DNA of 64,000 nt, taken from positions 1,364,001-1,428,000 of the forward strand of contig NC_087118.1 in NCBI RefSeq assembly GCF_963855985.1, read 5' to 3'. The notes beneath the pieces were generated by a model. The model was not told the DNA's origin and did not search any database. It saw only the letters and a program-made list of their open reading frames with translations. A program made the position numbers and the translations under genes. Numbering within the stretch: position 1 is the stretch's first letter; each line of letters starts with the position of its first letter. This stretch comes from Ostrinia nubilalis (Eukaryota > Arthropoda > Insecta > Lepidoptera > Crambidae). Of this stretch, positions 1 through 12,353 are shown piece after piece.

Positions 1-1702
1 ATTGCGAAAATGATAAATTTGAAGTTATATAAAATTTAAAATATTATTTTTGCTTACATGACATAAAAAATTTTTTTAATAATTATAAACTTACTACCTA
101 CCCTTTTTCACATGAACGCGTAGAGATATTAAAGTTGAAATTCATATCAAACACTTCTTAAATCTAATTGCCTCTAAACTGTGAGAAATTTAAATCAACG
201 CAAAAATTCAAAACGCTGAGGTAGGTACCTACCTATAATGCAAATATAGGAAAAATAAATAAATAAAAAATAATCATACCGCATATTTTTTTTTTATAAA
301 ACTCCGGACTTTGACGTAATTTTGGTTTAAGTGAAATGAATGGTGTCCATTGGCATAGCTACAGGTTTTACCTTAGAATATGTACTTGTTTTATATTTGT
401 AGATAGTTACCCTGCCTAAAAAAAAACCCTAGCTACGCCAAAGCTAGCGTTATTTGATAAGGATCAGATATAAACACAAAATAATCTTGCGTGCATACCA
501 ATGTTATTTATACCATTTTGCAAGGGGAAAGGGATTTGTGGTTAGCCCTGACTACTTAAGGACAGGAAAAAATCAAATGATACCGCGAGCTAACTACGAA
601 CAGCGCCATCTATTGACAACCGTGCGAACTACGTAGTGTCGTTGCTCGGTGATAGGTGTTGCTGATTGCAGCTCATTGTTACAATACTTTTTATTAAAAT
701 CGGATTTTATTCCGGAGGTTTTACAATTTCTTACTACTTTCGCAAATCATTACAAATGAAGAAAGGAATTTACGGTGTGGTACCCTCAATGTACAATTAG
801 ATTTCGAGCGATACCACTTTTGGGCATTCTCCTTTTAAGTAGTTACTTTCCCCATTGTAATGTTATGAATTTCATTTTGCAATAAAAATACCATAGTTAT
901 GACTCGATTGTCGTAATGAACGAACTTTGTAAACCTTGCAGGTTTGTACGGAACCCTCGGTGCGCGAGTCCGACTCGCACTTGGCCGGTTTTTTTTGTAT
1001 ATACCATTTCTGCTTGAATAGATTTATCCATTTTCTGTGCACTTGACATTTCTGGAACATCAATCGTTTGGAAATCTGCAATATAAATACCATATATAAA
1101 TACAAGTCATTTGTTTCAATATCTACTGTAATATTGTTCTACATAATAGTTTATTGTAAGTATTAATGTTATTCTTATAAATACCTGAACTTGTGTGGGG
1201 AATAGCATTGTATGAAGAACTTGGTGTACAACTTTCCTCTTGTTCTTTCAGAGACTCCGCTATTATGGTCATTCTTTGTTTTTTTAATACATAATATGAT
1301 TGTTCAGTGCTGCTGTATGTTCGCTTCCGTCTATCTTCTTGACATGCGAATTTACTTGGAATGCAGCCAGGTTCCATGCGGACTTGTGATACCTTCCCCA
1401 TGATATGATACTCGGTATAATTAAGCATATCGTTTGGTAGCTGGAAAAATAAAAACCATGATATTACTGTCATGAATAATTCCTAACCTCATTTTGTTGT
1501 TATCATTATTCATAAACAAAGTTCAACAATTTCATTATATGTAGGTACATAGATATCAGATTATGTTGTGTGAAATATCTAACTTACATTGAAATGATCT
1601 TCACAAAAATACATCCTTGATTTTGTTGATAAACAATGGGCATTATGTTTTCCTGCGAGTGTCAGCCACTTTTTACGTATCTGTTGATTGTTTGGTATGT
1701 AT
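1..1702. other. AT-rich non-coding flank with a short repeat tail
   Basis: I see no supportable gene here; the open frames are short and lack family features. The one recognisable item is at 941-996, a GC-rich tract reading GTACGGAACCCTCGGTGCGC and continuing to GGCCGG before a T run. I remember this tract as an extremely common lepidopteran retroposon end, but this is from memory and not searched. The rest is AT-rich sequence with scattered short repeats. Confidence 0.5.
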
Positions 1703-2450
1703 GTCGCAGTCGGATTGTATAATCCGCCGTTTTACATTACCACTAGGCATTTTACATTACAGCTCTGTTTTGTAATACGGCGGTTCAACGTTTAGGCGGC
1801 TTGTCATTGCGATACGTTCTTCAATACGGCGGCCCACGTTTAGCCGCATCGTACTACTATAGATTGTAGGGTGACCATACTTACAAAATAAAACAATGTT
1901 TAATGAAAATAAATTTTAATAAGACAGATTCTAAGAATTATTATCTTCGTTACTGTATACTAAATAATATATTTGACTTTTCTAAACATTTTAAGAATTA
2001 ATTAGATATTTGGCTTTAGTCTTTTTTAGATATTAAAAATGATCACAGGGAACAGGTAACTCAAAACAATAAAGTTTTAGTCATTTTTCTGGGTTATTTT
2101 TCTTTAAGATAAAATTATCTTCACCGGCCACAGCCATGATTTCATATTTTTACACTAATAATATTGTGTAGGATTCCGCCGAACACTAGAATCCATAGCC
2201 ACTTTGTCCGGCAGCGCCACGGTATTGAAAATAGGAACTAAAAACTGTCAAAGCGGCGGGTAATGACACGCTGTTTTACATTACGGCTAGCCGTATTGAA
2301 GAACGTTTGGCGCCGAATACATTCCGGCGGAATTTCATTCAGCTGTGTTCAATCCGCCTAAACGTTAAGCCGCCGTATTACAAAACAGAGCTGTAATGCA
2401 AAATGCCTAGCTGTAATGTAAAACGGCGGATTATACAATTTGACTGCGAC
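1703..2450. mobile_element. 748-bp non-autonomous TIR element (MITE)
   Basis: The left end begins GTCGCAGTCGGATTGTATAA and the right end finishes with the near-perfect reverse complement (TTGACTGCGAC). Inverted similarity continues for about 100 bp, including the motifs GGCGGATTATAC and TTTTGTAATACGGCGG. The copies ATGTAT at 1697-1702 and 2451-2456 look like a 6-bp target duplication. No transposase is encoded. The interior is AT-rich and repeats the phrase TTTTACATTAC. The superfamily is not determined; a TA-dinucleotide reading of the flanks is also possible. Confidence 0.7.
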
Positions 2451-2607
2451 ATGTATATAAATAACTTGTTTGGCGTTTTTATACTTGTGCTTGTACATTG
2501 GGGCACTACACAGTACTTGTAATAAGATGGATCCATTAGTAATGAAAATAACTTTAAGATTTCCGTACTATAGTCCATTTAGCGTATTGATTATGACAGT
2601 TCTGTTT

Positions 2608-2670
2608 CAAAATCAAATCAAAATCAAAAATATTTATTCAGTTTAGACCACAAGTGGCACTTATGAAGTT
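2608..2670. repeat. lepidopteran retroposon tail
   Basis: A run of AATCAAA units is followed by TATTTATTCAGTTTAGACCA and CAAGTGGCACTTATGAA. I recognise this as a frequent LINE 3' end in Lepidoptera; the family name is uncertain and no target duplication was established. Confidence 0.5.
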
Positions 2671-3397
2671 TAGTGAGGCGCTTCTTTTAAACCTAATCGA
2701 TATTTTTTAGAATCGAGAATATTTTCTTAAGAAATCTAATCGACTTTTTATTTGTTTGATTTTTAATTTTATCTACGAAAAATCAAAATTACATCTACGA
2801 ATTTTAATTATCTGGATATGGAATAAACGTTGTTACACAATAAATCACAAAAAAATAAATATTATGCATTTTATTCTATTAAAACAACAAATAATAATAA
2901 CAAACAACTCGTGGAGAAATCTCATAAAACATAACCGGCCATACAAGGCAAACGCACACGTACTGACTAATCTTTGACCTGCCTGAGAGATTAATTGTGA
3001 TTCGATGGTGAGATGACCACCATATCGATTATTGATTGGACGCGATTGTTCATGTCCATCCCTATGTGAGCAAAAGTTCCGATTAACGCATTAAGCATTT
3101 CATGTAATATTTTTTCACAAATTTTAATAAATAATAAACTAATAAGTATTTGAAATTCTTGTTTAGGTTAATTGAGAAAGATTATTAATTGTTATTTTGG
3201 AAGGATGAAAGCACAAAAACGTGATTGATTTTTACACCTCAATATTTTTATTCTTAGGAAGTTGGATTCATGAAACAAAATGTTTCAACTGTCTTCTTAA
3301 GCTGATGAACTACCTATAAAACAGCTGTGTTTTGCAAGGAGTGACGTCACTCAAGACGCCATGACGGTCGTGAGCGTTTTTGAGGGCTATATGTCAA
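2671..3397. other. AT-rich interval without recognised genes
   Basis: AT-rich unique-looking sequence. The small open frame at 2756-2977 has low-complexity composition and no motif, so it is not called. A GC-richer patch near 3335-3400 precedes the next repeat. Confidence 0.4.
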
Positions 3398-3606
3398 ACT
3401 AGCTTTCCGCCCGCGGCTTCGCCCGCGTGGAATTTTGTCTGTCACAGAAAAATAATATCGCGCGCGTATTTACTCACCGTTTAGACCTGGACTACGATAA
3501 ACATTTTAAAACCAAAATCAGCTCAATCGGCCCAGTCGTTCTCGAGTTATAATCAGACTAACGAACATTAATTCATTTTTGTTTATATGTATAGATAGAT
3601 AGATGA
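3398..3606. repeat. degenerate retroposon tail (CGCGGCTTCGCCCGCG type)
   Basis: Starts AGCTTTCCGCCCGCGGCTTC and ends in a (ATAG)n-like tail at about 3588-3604. This signature is very common in lepidopteran introns and intergenic DNA. It is probably the 3' end of a LINE; no coding sequence is left. Confidence 0.5.
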
Positions 3607-3608
3607 TA

Positions 3609-4514
3609 GCTAGCGGCCGCCCGCGACTTCGTACGCGTGGATCCCGTTTTACCCCCTTCATCTATCTTCAGCGGTTAACTCCAGTTCCCGTAAGAATTTT
3701 GCAATATCCTGTTGTAACTAAGCTTTAAGTTTACTAAGGTACCTGCATGCCAAATTTCAAGCATCTAACTTAAGCGGTTTAGATTTTTCATACAAAAGGA
3801 TTTTTCCGCTAATTCCCGTTCCCGTGGTAATTTCGGGATTTCCTTTCTTAGTGCACCTCTACGGTACCTAAACTACGTCCCTTCTAAATTTCAAGTGCCT
3901 ACGTTTAGCCGTTTAGGCTGTGCGTTGATCTGTCAGTCAGTCAGTCAGTTTCTCCTTTTATATATTTAGAAGAAGATTAGATGATAGCTAGCGGCCGCCC
4001 GCGACTTCGTACGCGTAGATCCCGTTTTACCCCCTTCATCTATCTTAAGCGGTTTAGATTTTTTTCATACAAATGTTTTTCCCGCTAACTCCCGTTCCCG
4101 TAGGAATTTTGCAATATCCTGTTGTAACTAAGCTTTAAGTTTACTAAGGTACCTGCATGCGAAATTTCAAGCGTCTATCTTACGCAGTTTAGATTTTTTC
4201 ATACATATGTTTTTTCCCGCCAACTCCCGTTCCTGTGGGAATTTTACGATATCCTGTTGTACCTAAGCTTTAAGTTTACTAAGGTACCTGCACACCAAAT
4301 TTCAAGCATCTAACTTAAGCGGTTTAGATTTTTCATACAAAAGGATTTTTCCGCTAATTCCCGTTCCCGTGGTAATTTCGGGAATTCCTTTCTTAGTGCA
4401 CCTCTACGGTACCTAAACTACGTCCCTTCCAAATTTCAAGTGCCTACGTTTAGCCGTTTAGGCTGTGCGTTGATCTGTCAGTCAGTCAGTCAATTTCTCC
4501 TTTTATATATTTAG
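3609..4514. repeat. two tandem copies of a second retroposon tail
   Basis: Copy 1 (about 3609-3975) and copy 2 (about 3983-4514) both start AGCTAGCGGCCGCCCGCGAC and both end with GTCAGTCAGTCA followed by TTTTATATATTTAGA. Copy 2 is longer because an internal block of about 120 bp, marked by CGTTCCCGT and GCAATATCCTGTTGTA, is repeated once more. The head-to-tail arrangement looks like a local duplication. Confidence 0.6.
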
Positions 4515-4616
4515 ATATTATTTAAAATGCAAAATAATCCTTGAAGATGAGCTTTTTTTTTTTCAAAATAAGAGCGCATTTGTATTAAATAGGCATCAAG
4601 GTATATTATTAACTAA

Positions 4617-5906
4617 TTATTGAAATTTAGGTGAAAAGCCTATTTGATTTGTATTAATGCGAGTGGATTGCGAAGTAACCGGGGTGTCAAAATGCAACAT
4701 GGAATGATGTTTTTTATTACAGATTTTAAACAAGCTTTGAGAACCGCACTTTGAAGTATTGTGACTTGACCCTAAACAATTAACACACAAATGATTTTGT
4801 TTCACAAATTGAAATCTATCTTTGATGCTCATTTTCTTAAACTCGGTGCATTCATAAAGACGAAAATGCTGAACCGATTTACAATAAATGCACGTATTTA
4901 CTTTAACATTTTCCGATGTGTTGTCATTTGTTATGGCAAAGGTATGAGACACTCTTTTAGTAGTGTTATTATTATTATAGCGCGGTCGCGGTTGTGTCTG
5001 TTGAACCGAAAACGAAGATGTTCGTTCTAAGACTTTAATATGGTGGCGGATGAAATTGATAACATCTGAACTCTCCGGTATGTTTTTGTCACGAATAGAT
5101 GATTCGAATTGTTGCACAGTTTGTAAGTCTAACTTTTTTAACGCGATATGCGTTATGATGAAGTCAGGTAAATCATCGATATTTATTTGTTTTAGCGCGG
5201 CAAAAGATGAGTTAAGTTTTTCTATAAAATCATTTAATTGAGATGGCGAACTGTTTGTTAATTTAATGTCCAAAATGTTATTCAAATACATGGTGCCTAG
5301 TGCACGTTTATCTTGATATTTAGTTATTAGAGATTCTCAAATAGTGGGGTAATTGACCTCATTAGGTATTATGCCTGCGAATGTATTGAGCGCCGAGCCA
5401 CTCAATTTACCTATCAAATATTACACTCGGTGCGCGTTGGTCAATGCTTTGTTGTTATGCACGTTTGTTTTGAATGATTCGTAAAATAGGGGCCAATTAT
5501 TAGGATTTCCGTCAAATGAAGGTAATTCGATCGGGGGTAATCTAATTGTATCACTGTTTGCAGATTTTGTTGATGAGGTATGTGCGGTATTTGCCTGACA
5601 TTCAACAATTGATGTACGCGTTTGTGAAATGTATGAATAAATATCCTCAAAGGATGACCAATCACTAAAATTGGGAACAGCTACGGGATTCAACTCCATC
5701 TCTAAAAGATTATGCTGATCGCAAAGCGAATTAAATTCATCATACAATTTTGGTAAAGTTGAACATGACGCTAAAAATGCTTGTTGAGACTTAGTTATTT
5801 CTTTTGAGATCGAAATATTCTTTGCAACAGTATAGATTTCATTAATGCGAGCGAAAATGGCTTGCTTTTTAGCAACGACAAATTTTAATTTTGTAGCGGA
5901 CGCCAT
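4617..5906 (-). pseudogene. BEL/Pao-type retrotransposon Gag, pseudogene
   Basis: One minus-strand frame runs from ATG at 5904-5906 to the stop at 4617-4619, about 430 codons. It is broken by two in-frame stops (TAA at 5421-5423, TGA at 5337-5339). The N-terminal half resembles BEL/Pao Gag: a helical segment, then an IELPSFDGNP motif before a W-P-F-Y segment. The C-terminal part has a Pao-style double zinc knuckle (CIYCKSVQHFRLYEC, then CVNCLGSSHNTSKC), expected to bind the element's RNA. No protease-RT-integrase follows downstream, where the sequence meets a T-run near 4550. This is therefore a truncated, dead element. Family assignment rests on motif pattern only. Confidence 0.75.
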
Positions 5907-6706
5907 TTTGGACGCCGTTTCAAAGCGAGCGAGTTTGCGTTAGATGAAAAAATATGCGTAGGTAATTCGAGCAAAATGCGATGCGAAACACAGTTATAGA
6001 TGCGTTAAAATGTATATAACAATATAATATATAGGTATTAAAATACGTAACAAGGATTATAGCGTAAATAAATATAGAACGGGGCTGGTTAAATCCGGAT
6101 CTAAGGTACCATAAAATTGGTGATGCGAGGGGTTTGTTACGTATTTGTTTTAAGAGAAATTGAATAGAAAATGCGATGCGGGAATAGAATAACTGTGTGA
6201 GTTGCCGAGGAAGGAGTTTACACGATATATTGGGATTATGTGAGACTCATGCACTGACCTGGTAACAGCGACACCGGGCTCCCTATCCCAGTTCCAGCAC
6301 TCCTCGTGGCAATCCAATATCAGAGGGCGTCGGTCGAACAGCGAAAACACTGCACTTCGCACAAAATCACCAAACGATAGAATAAAATAGTTTTTTGTAG
6401 CGGCGTAGATGCACACGTGAAAAATGGAGTATGGGCAACGGGCAACAGCTGTCTTTTTCCTTTCAAATGTTTGGTAGGCGGCGCAACAGTTTACGCCGCG
6501 GAGAAATAGATGGCGTTAGACGCCAAGGAACTTTGGAGGAATTGTCAGGAAGATGCACGCATGTGTACCAACGGTAGAACATGAGAACTCTTTGTTGCCA
6601 ACATAAGCGCGCAAACAGGTATATATAACTCGATTTGGCCAAAATGGTTTATACGACAATTGAACCTGAAGGTGTCGCTATTAAAATACTAGTAGAAATG
6701 ACTCGC
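5907..6706 (-). other. probable leader/LTR remnant upstream of the BEL/Pao gag
   Basis: This interval is upstream of the gag ATG on the minus strand and should hold the leader and LTR. I cannot define LTR ends because no second copy is present in the window. The open frame at 6150-6416 (minus) has no protein-like motif and is not called a gene. Confidence 0.35.
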
Positions 6707-6710
6707 ATAC

Positions 6711-7890
6711 CGTCAGTTGCAGGTTCACTTGGGGTAACTGACAAAATACGGTTTTTGAGTTAAATATACAGTTTTTCTTAGTTTTTTCTGCTCTTTCGAA
6801 TGGTATACGTAAAAAAATTCTAGCTTTAAAAAAATTACAATTACACGGACATTTTCAGGTGTGAACTTTTCAGATTTTTTTCACAATTTTGGTGTAACTG
6901 ACATTGTAATAATTTTACCAGGTTGAATTGGTGTATCTGTAATAATGTAAAAATTTTGCTACAAAACTTTGCAATTACACTGATTTGCTAAGGTTTATAA
7001 CATGAAATAAAATAGGAATTTAGAAAGTTTTAAGGCATATTACATTATTATTATTATACCAGCAGTATCAGTTAAAGAAGTTAAAGTTAGCTCAACAAAA
7101 AAAATTGAAATTGAGGAACTATCCAGCCAACTTGGCGTCACTGCGCGTTGCTAACATTAACCTGTTGTTACTCTGTTACTTTTGCTGTTGTAGTACTCAT
7201 GACCTTAATTCAACATTGCTATATAGAGGTGGGAAATTAAATCCATTTTGTTTTCAGTTTAAGTTGCCCCGTAGAGCTAAATACGGTATTGGTAAGTCAA
7301 AGCTTAAAAAAATATTGAAATTACTTAGTTTCACAGTAATACTTTAGTTATTTCAATATTTGTCTTAAAAAAAATTAAATACACATATTTTCTTGATTTT
7401 CATGGCTTTTTTAACATTTTTAATGAATAAAATAAAAGTTACTTTTAATAAAATTTTAAAAAAAATTAAGAAAACGACAAAATGTTATTTTTTTCATGAA
7501 TTCTCTTATTTTTTAATACTTTTACATAAATTTTACAGCAACTAAGTAAACAAAACCCAGCAAATACATCAAATTAAGTTAATTTGGGCAGTACTTACAC
7601 CAATTTGACCTATGTTTTTTCCAAAAGTATGGTGTAAAATTAGTGTAACTGTCAAAAGTACAAAAATACATTGATGTAACTGCAATTTATTTCCTTAACT
7701 AAGACATATTAGATAATTCTTTGTATTTAATCTAAAACCGCGTAGAATTCTAAGCATTTCTGTAAAAACAGATCCAAAAAAGGTTAAATAGGAAAAAAGT
7801 TATGTCCGATTTAAGACGAAAAAAAACTTTAAACGGCTCTACTGAAAAACTGTATTTTGTCAGTTACCCCAAGTGAACCTGCAACTGACG
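6711..7890. mobile_element. 1180-bp non-autonomous TIR element with 4-bp target duplication
   Basis: The left end CGTCAGTTGCAGGTTCACTT is mirrored at 7871-7890, and the inverted match continues through GGGGTAACTGACAAAATA, close to 38 bp in all. ATAC precedes the element (6707-6710) and follows it (7891-7894), giving a 4-bp duplication. The interior is very AT-rich with diverged repeats of GTGTAACTG and no transposase; the short frame at 7105-7347 has no recognisable domain. The superfamily is unassigned. Confidence 0.75.
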
Positions 7891-7894
7891 ATAC

Positions 7895-9463
7895 ATAAAT
7901 TTGAATAACTTGGATTGACCAGTCCCCGAAAGCAGCGCCTGTTCACAGACATGACGAGTGAACCAGCCATCGCTTCACTCGACCATATTAGAGGGAACGT
8001 AACGACGACGAAGAGACGTAGTTACCTACATTAATCAGTTGTTGATTAACACTAGCGCTTAAACTATTATCTAATTAAATAAATCATTAACAACAAAATA
8101 ATAATTTGTAAAATTGACACAAAATATAATTGTAAAAAAATATGATTATTATTTCTACATGGTGTTAGGTAAATGGGTATATGAGCCGACACTAGCCCAT
8201 GATAACATGGGCATATAAATGGTATGGTGAAATCAGAAAATTGATATCTTCATTTTAATTATTTTAATTTTCATACAAATCGCATTTTATAAAATTTATT
8301 TTGTATGAAAATTAACGTCTCTGTGATTCTAAAGTAATAATTATTATGTTCTGTAATAATTTTAGATATTTTTTTGTTGTTATTATTTGTAAGTAGTAGC
8401 ACAGAATACATAATAGTAGCAACAGAAATTGCACTCCTTTGTGTAGGATCAGATGCCGACATTTTAACGGTAATAATAATAATGCAAAATATCCAACGCA
8501 CATGGTGCATTCGAAATCGCACCTTACTACTACGCTCACAAGAGCGCAATTTTTTTGTGTTCAGAATTGATCTACCTCACAGCTCAAGTGTCAGGGTTGT
8601 ATAAGCAAAGTAAAATAAATAAAAACTTAATTTTAAGAAGCATTTATTGTATTTACGATTGATAAACTTTAATCTAGTGGTGTTTGTATAATCGTACCAT
8701 CTCTAAAGTACCTATTAATAAACTTCAGTGTTGCGATAATTCGAAATTGGACAAACAGTTTTAAAAGGTGTACTTAGCGTCGGAAAATAGACACGGTGAA
8801 GTAAAGCTAATGTTTTTATTAGCCAAAATAATTTTTTTGCTACAGTTTTTTGTCATAAGTATTTCAAAATAATTTATTATTTAAAAAGTGTAGTTTTTTT
8901 AAATTATTTAAATCACTACAGTTAATTATATTATTCCTAAATATTATGATTTTCCATTAAAGAAGAAAAACAGTGCTGTTGGAACAATAAACCTTGATTG
9001 CGACGATGATCGACCGAGCGTGTATAGAAAAATAGAAATACGCGTGTGCTCACAGGCGCGTGGCGGCCCTGCCTGATTTGCAACTTGAAGTTGTCGCGCG
9101 CTGTAGGTAATTATCTCGGCCGGCATAGGCGAGTGACGGAGGCCTGGTAGTAGTTTAAGAGTTACTTTTTTAATAACATTAAAGTGTTTATTGACTGATA
9201 AATGTAATTGCGCATCTGTGATTCTAAAACTAATAATCATAATTTGTTACCGTGATATTTTTATGTCAATTTTAGAATCCTTTTTTTCGTTATTAATGAT
9301 TTATTTAATTAGAAGTTTAAGTACTATTGTTAATCAACACCTGATTAATATAACTATGTATCTGTGATTCTTAAATAATAATTATATTTTGTAAAATTTT
9401 AGATTTCCTTGTTATTATTTGTTAGTGAGGAGTTTTAGAGTTACTTTTTATCACATTAGACTA
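7895..9463. repeat. AT-rich interval with a three-times repeated block
   Basis: The phrase CTGTGATTCT followed by an A/T-rich stretch and TTTTAGAT occurs at about 8321, 9216 and 9362. These are diverged copies of one repeat in direct orientation. No supportable gene lies here. The overlapping open frames at 8271-8604 on both strands and at 8944-9240 have no family features. Confidence 0.4.
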
Positions 9464-9466
9464 TTA

Positions 9467-9584
9467 CCCCCTTACTAATAAAACTTACACGCTCGTTGAT
9501 CAGTGTTTTAAAGTGACGTTTACTATGGAAATGTCATTTTAAAACAGTGTTCAACAACTGTGTAACTTTTTATTAGTAAGGGGG
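9467..9584. mobile_element. 118-bp hairpin MITE with TTA target duplication
   Basis: The element starts CCCCCTTACTAATAAAA and ends TTTTTATTAGTAAGGGGG, so almost the whole sequence folds back on itself. TTA flanks both sides (9464-9466 and 9585-9587). A 3-bp TTA/TAA duplication is the classic PIF/Harbinger target. No coding capacity. Confidence 0.75.
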
Positions 9585-9730
9585 TTAGAGTGTTCTTAAT
9601 ATTAACTGATTAATGCAATTGCGCATGACCATAATATTTTGTGACAATTAAACTTACTTTTATGCTGAAGATTTTTTAAACAGTGACTGTTAAATAAAAC
9701 TAATTAAAACTGATTATTATTTTTTATTTT

Positions 9731-10020
9731 GTCGGCCGTTTGGTGTAGTGGTTCAGAACGGACTACTATGCCGAGAGGTCCCGGGTTCGATTCCCGGCCG
9801 GGCAGAAATTGAAATGATGAATTTGAATTTCTGTGACGGGTCTGGGTTTAAATATGTATGTATTTAATAAAAAAAAAAAAATAAAAAAAAAAATAAAAAT
9901 AAAAAAAAGTATATAAGTAGTATATCCGTTAAGCTAGCACCCATAACATAAGCATTGAGTTGCTTACTTTGGGGCTAGCTGGCGCTATGTGAAATTGTCC
10001 AAAGATTTATTATTTATTAT
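9731..10020 (+). mobile_element. tRNA-derived SINE
   Basis: The head resembles a tRNA gene. An A-box-like TGGTGTAGTGG lies at 9741-9751 and a B-box GGTTCGATTCC at 9784-9794; together they form an internal RNA polymerase III promoter. The body contains a long A-rich tract (about 9865-9910). The 3' part (GGGGCTAGCTGGCGCTATGT, then ATTATTTATT) matches the second copy at 55363-55626. It does not fold convincingly as a functional tRNA and has a long tail, so I call a SINE rather than a tRNA gene. Confidence 0.75.
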
Positions 10021-10069
10021 TATTTACATATTATTATTTTTTATTTTATTAACAGGTTTTATTTTCGGT

Positions 10070-10300
10070 ATGCAATACCGAGGTGGAAACTTTTAGATCT
10101 GTATCATCCGTCACGTTTAGTGAAATACCGGGGTGGTTGAAACTTGATTTGATCCATCCGCCCCGTTAAACGATATACCGGGGTGGTTGACACTTGATGT
10201 GTTCCATCCACCCCGTTGAACGCTAAGACTATGACTACCGGGGTCGTTGAAACACTTTTTCCCCATCCGTTGACGGGGCAGATCCACCGGGGCCGTTGGG
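10070..10300. repeat. degenerate ~50-60 bp tandem repeats
   Basis: The motif TACCGGGGTGGTTGA and its variants recur at about 10077, 10127, 10176, 10236 and 10289, each followed by a CCATCC...CCCCGTT half. This is a short, diverged direct-repeat array. Its function is unknown, and open frames across it are incidental. Confidence 0.55.
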
Positions 10301-10827
10301 ACTAACCCCCGATGGGCGATCCAAAAAGCCGAAGCTGCGGAAGCAAGCGTGGGTGCCTGAGCCTCGTTACGCAAGGGCGGAAGGGCTGCACATCCCGCAG
10401 CGCCGGAGACGAGGAGATACCAATGCATGCTGCATGCTTGCTTTCATGCTGCATGCTCTGCATGCTTATCTACTCTATTAAATTATATTACATGATTTTT
10501 TTAAAGATACGAGTATGTCTGTTATAAAGTAAATTATTATGAACACAAATCGGTAGTAAGACAAAGAATAGGATTTTGAATTTTATGTGAGCCAATATAG
10601 AACCCTAATTACGAGCAGCCAAAGCTTAAACAAAAGTATAAAACACGATAAAAAACTTAGAAATTGATTAAAAAAATGAAATGTGTGTTAGTGGATTGTT
10701 TTTAAGATTGTAAGAGGGGAACCTAACCTACAGAGAGAAATGACCAAAACCAATTTAATAGGGCTTTATCTCGTGTTTATTGCCAATAAACCTATGACTA
10801 AATTACACAATTAAAGCAGACAACCTC

Positions 10828-11598
10828 TCAAGCTACTAAGCTAATATAAAAAATAAGTAAAGTTAGGATCGGCATGTACATGAACAATACATAATAATAA
10901 GCAATAATAATTGCATTGACTAATTAATCTTATGGCAAAGCGTGATTTTAGTGTTCAAAGCAAAATTGAGGATCGGTGCGTACATATGGCCAATACTTAA
11001 TGATAAACAATACTAATTGCATTGACTAATTAATCTTATGGCAAAGCGTAATTTTAACATTTGAAGCAAAACTGAGGATCGGTATATGCATTTGAGCCGG
11101 ATCCAATAGCAAGCTATACAATTGTATTTACTTAATAAACTTTATAACTAAAGCGTGAGCAATTCAATTAGAACACAAAACAAGGATCGGTATATGCATT
11201 TGATCTAAACTTAATTATTAACTAAACAATTGCGTCTAATTACTAAAGTTCATAGCAAAAGCATGTGCAAAGCATAAAACAAGGATTGGTATATGAAACA
11301 GGGCCACATTTTATAGGAAACTAAACAATTACGTTTAATCAATAAAGTTTATATCGAAAGTATGAGTAAACTAATTAAAGCATAAAACTAGGATCGGCGT
11401 ATGCATTAGGGCCATATTTAGTACAATAGCATTTTCTTAATAATTTTATAGCAAGAAGCGTGGAAAATAATAAAGTCATAAAAACAGGATCGGATTGTGC
11501 ATTTGAGCTAAGCATGAATGTAAACAATGTGCAAATTCTAATTAATAGCAAAGCGTGAAATATTATTATCTAAGTTAATACGAGGCAACAATTAATTA
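10828..11598. repeat. ~105-bp-period minisatellite, copy 1
   Basis: The word AGGATCGG (one AGGATTGG) recurs at about 10865, 10969, 11072, 11187, 11283, 11391 and 11487, spaced roughly 95-115 bp apart. Each unit contains a version of GCATTTGAGC and a GCAAAGCGT-like word. The whole tract reappears almost unchanged at 14104-14161 plus 18632-19405, where a copia element has split it. Confidence 0.75.
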
Positions 11599-11780
11599 GT
11601 TCATGTAAATCTAGCTATAAGCACGGGAGGCGTGCATGTGACGTCACAACGCGAGAGTCCGGTCAGTTCCGTGTTACGTAAGCAGACCGTATACTCGCGG
11701 TGCGTGTGTGCGTTCACTTCGGGCGTATCGTGTTCCGTGGTACGGAAGCGCGGCGCGTCGCGAAATGAACTGGCCGCTGG

Positions 11781-12189
11781 TTTTTTTTTTTTTTTTTTTT
11801 CGAAGGGACGCGCGCTGGTAGCTTGAGGAGCTTTTCCAGCTTCACCGGGCAGAGTGGCGAGTACAGAAGGTACTCTAGCTCCGCATCGGTCGCAGACCGA
11901 CGTTCGCGATCGGGCCGTATCGAGCGCATAAGGCGCCCGATCAGTGGCGAACCCAACTAGAGGGTTGCCCACCGCGGTGTTGGACCAAAGTCCAGCCTAC
12001 GGCGGGCTCACTCTAGTGGGCCCGATCGAGGGGACTACGGACGCGGCCTGAGGGCGCCACGGTAGGCTCGGACCTGGGCTCAGGCCGTGTCCGGGGGACG
12101 GATAGGGGAGAACCGGCCCGGTACATGTCTGTACCGTCCGAAATGGAAAGCAGGGCCTCGTACTCGCCGGCGAGTACGGTGTAACGAGC
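11781..12189 (-). mobile_element. 5'-truncated Jockey LINE tail, copy in LTR-like unit A
   Basis: Reads on the minus strand and ends in a poly(A), seen as the T run from 11781. It carries only 3' UTR and the last codons of ORF2, closely matching 33444-33850. The target duplication ACTGGCCGCTGG is present at 11769-11780 and 12190-12201. The 5' truncation point differs from the other same-site copies. Confidence 0.85.
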
Positions 12190-12215
12190 ACTGGCCGCTG
12201 GGCTGGCTCGCCCGC

Positions 12216-12223
12216 CTTATATA
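12216..12223 (-). promoter_or_regulatory. candidate TATA box of the LTR-like unit
   Basis: Minus-strand TATATAAG in a GC-rich context. The same word occurs in the second copy near 63730, so it was conserved when the unit was duplicated. A promoter role is inferred from the motif alone. Confidence 0.35.
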
Positions 12224-12353
12224 CCCATTGCGGCGAGCGGGGTCTCGGGGCAGGGCAGTAAACCGGCTGCGCGCGCGCGTAGACCTCGCTGTGACGTAGT
12301 GGCCGGCTCGGCGCTGGTCGCTCGAAGTAAACAAAGGGGCGCGTCGTGTTACA

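Larger units (their letters stand above)
11599..12353 (-). mobile_element. LTR-like unit, copy A (interrupted by a LINE tail)
   Basis: This sequence matches the unit at 33244-33433 plus 63714-63865. Copy A starts with AATTAATTAGTTCATG and finishes GCGTCGTGTTACA. On the minus strand it contains a TATA-like TATATAAG (12216-12223). With the minus-strand protease fragment on its right, it fits a 3' LTR of a minus-oriented retroelement. A Jockey LINE fragment (11781-12189) sits in the middle. The LTR identity is inferred from the TG...CA ends of the other copy. Confidence 0.5.

Noticed and set aside
8271..8604. Overlapping ORFs on both strands
   Set aside because: AT-rich low-complexity frames without motifs.
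9731..9805. tRNA gene
   Set aside because: The A/B boxes are followed by a long conserved tail found in a second copy, which fits a SINE.
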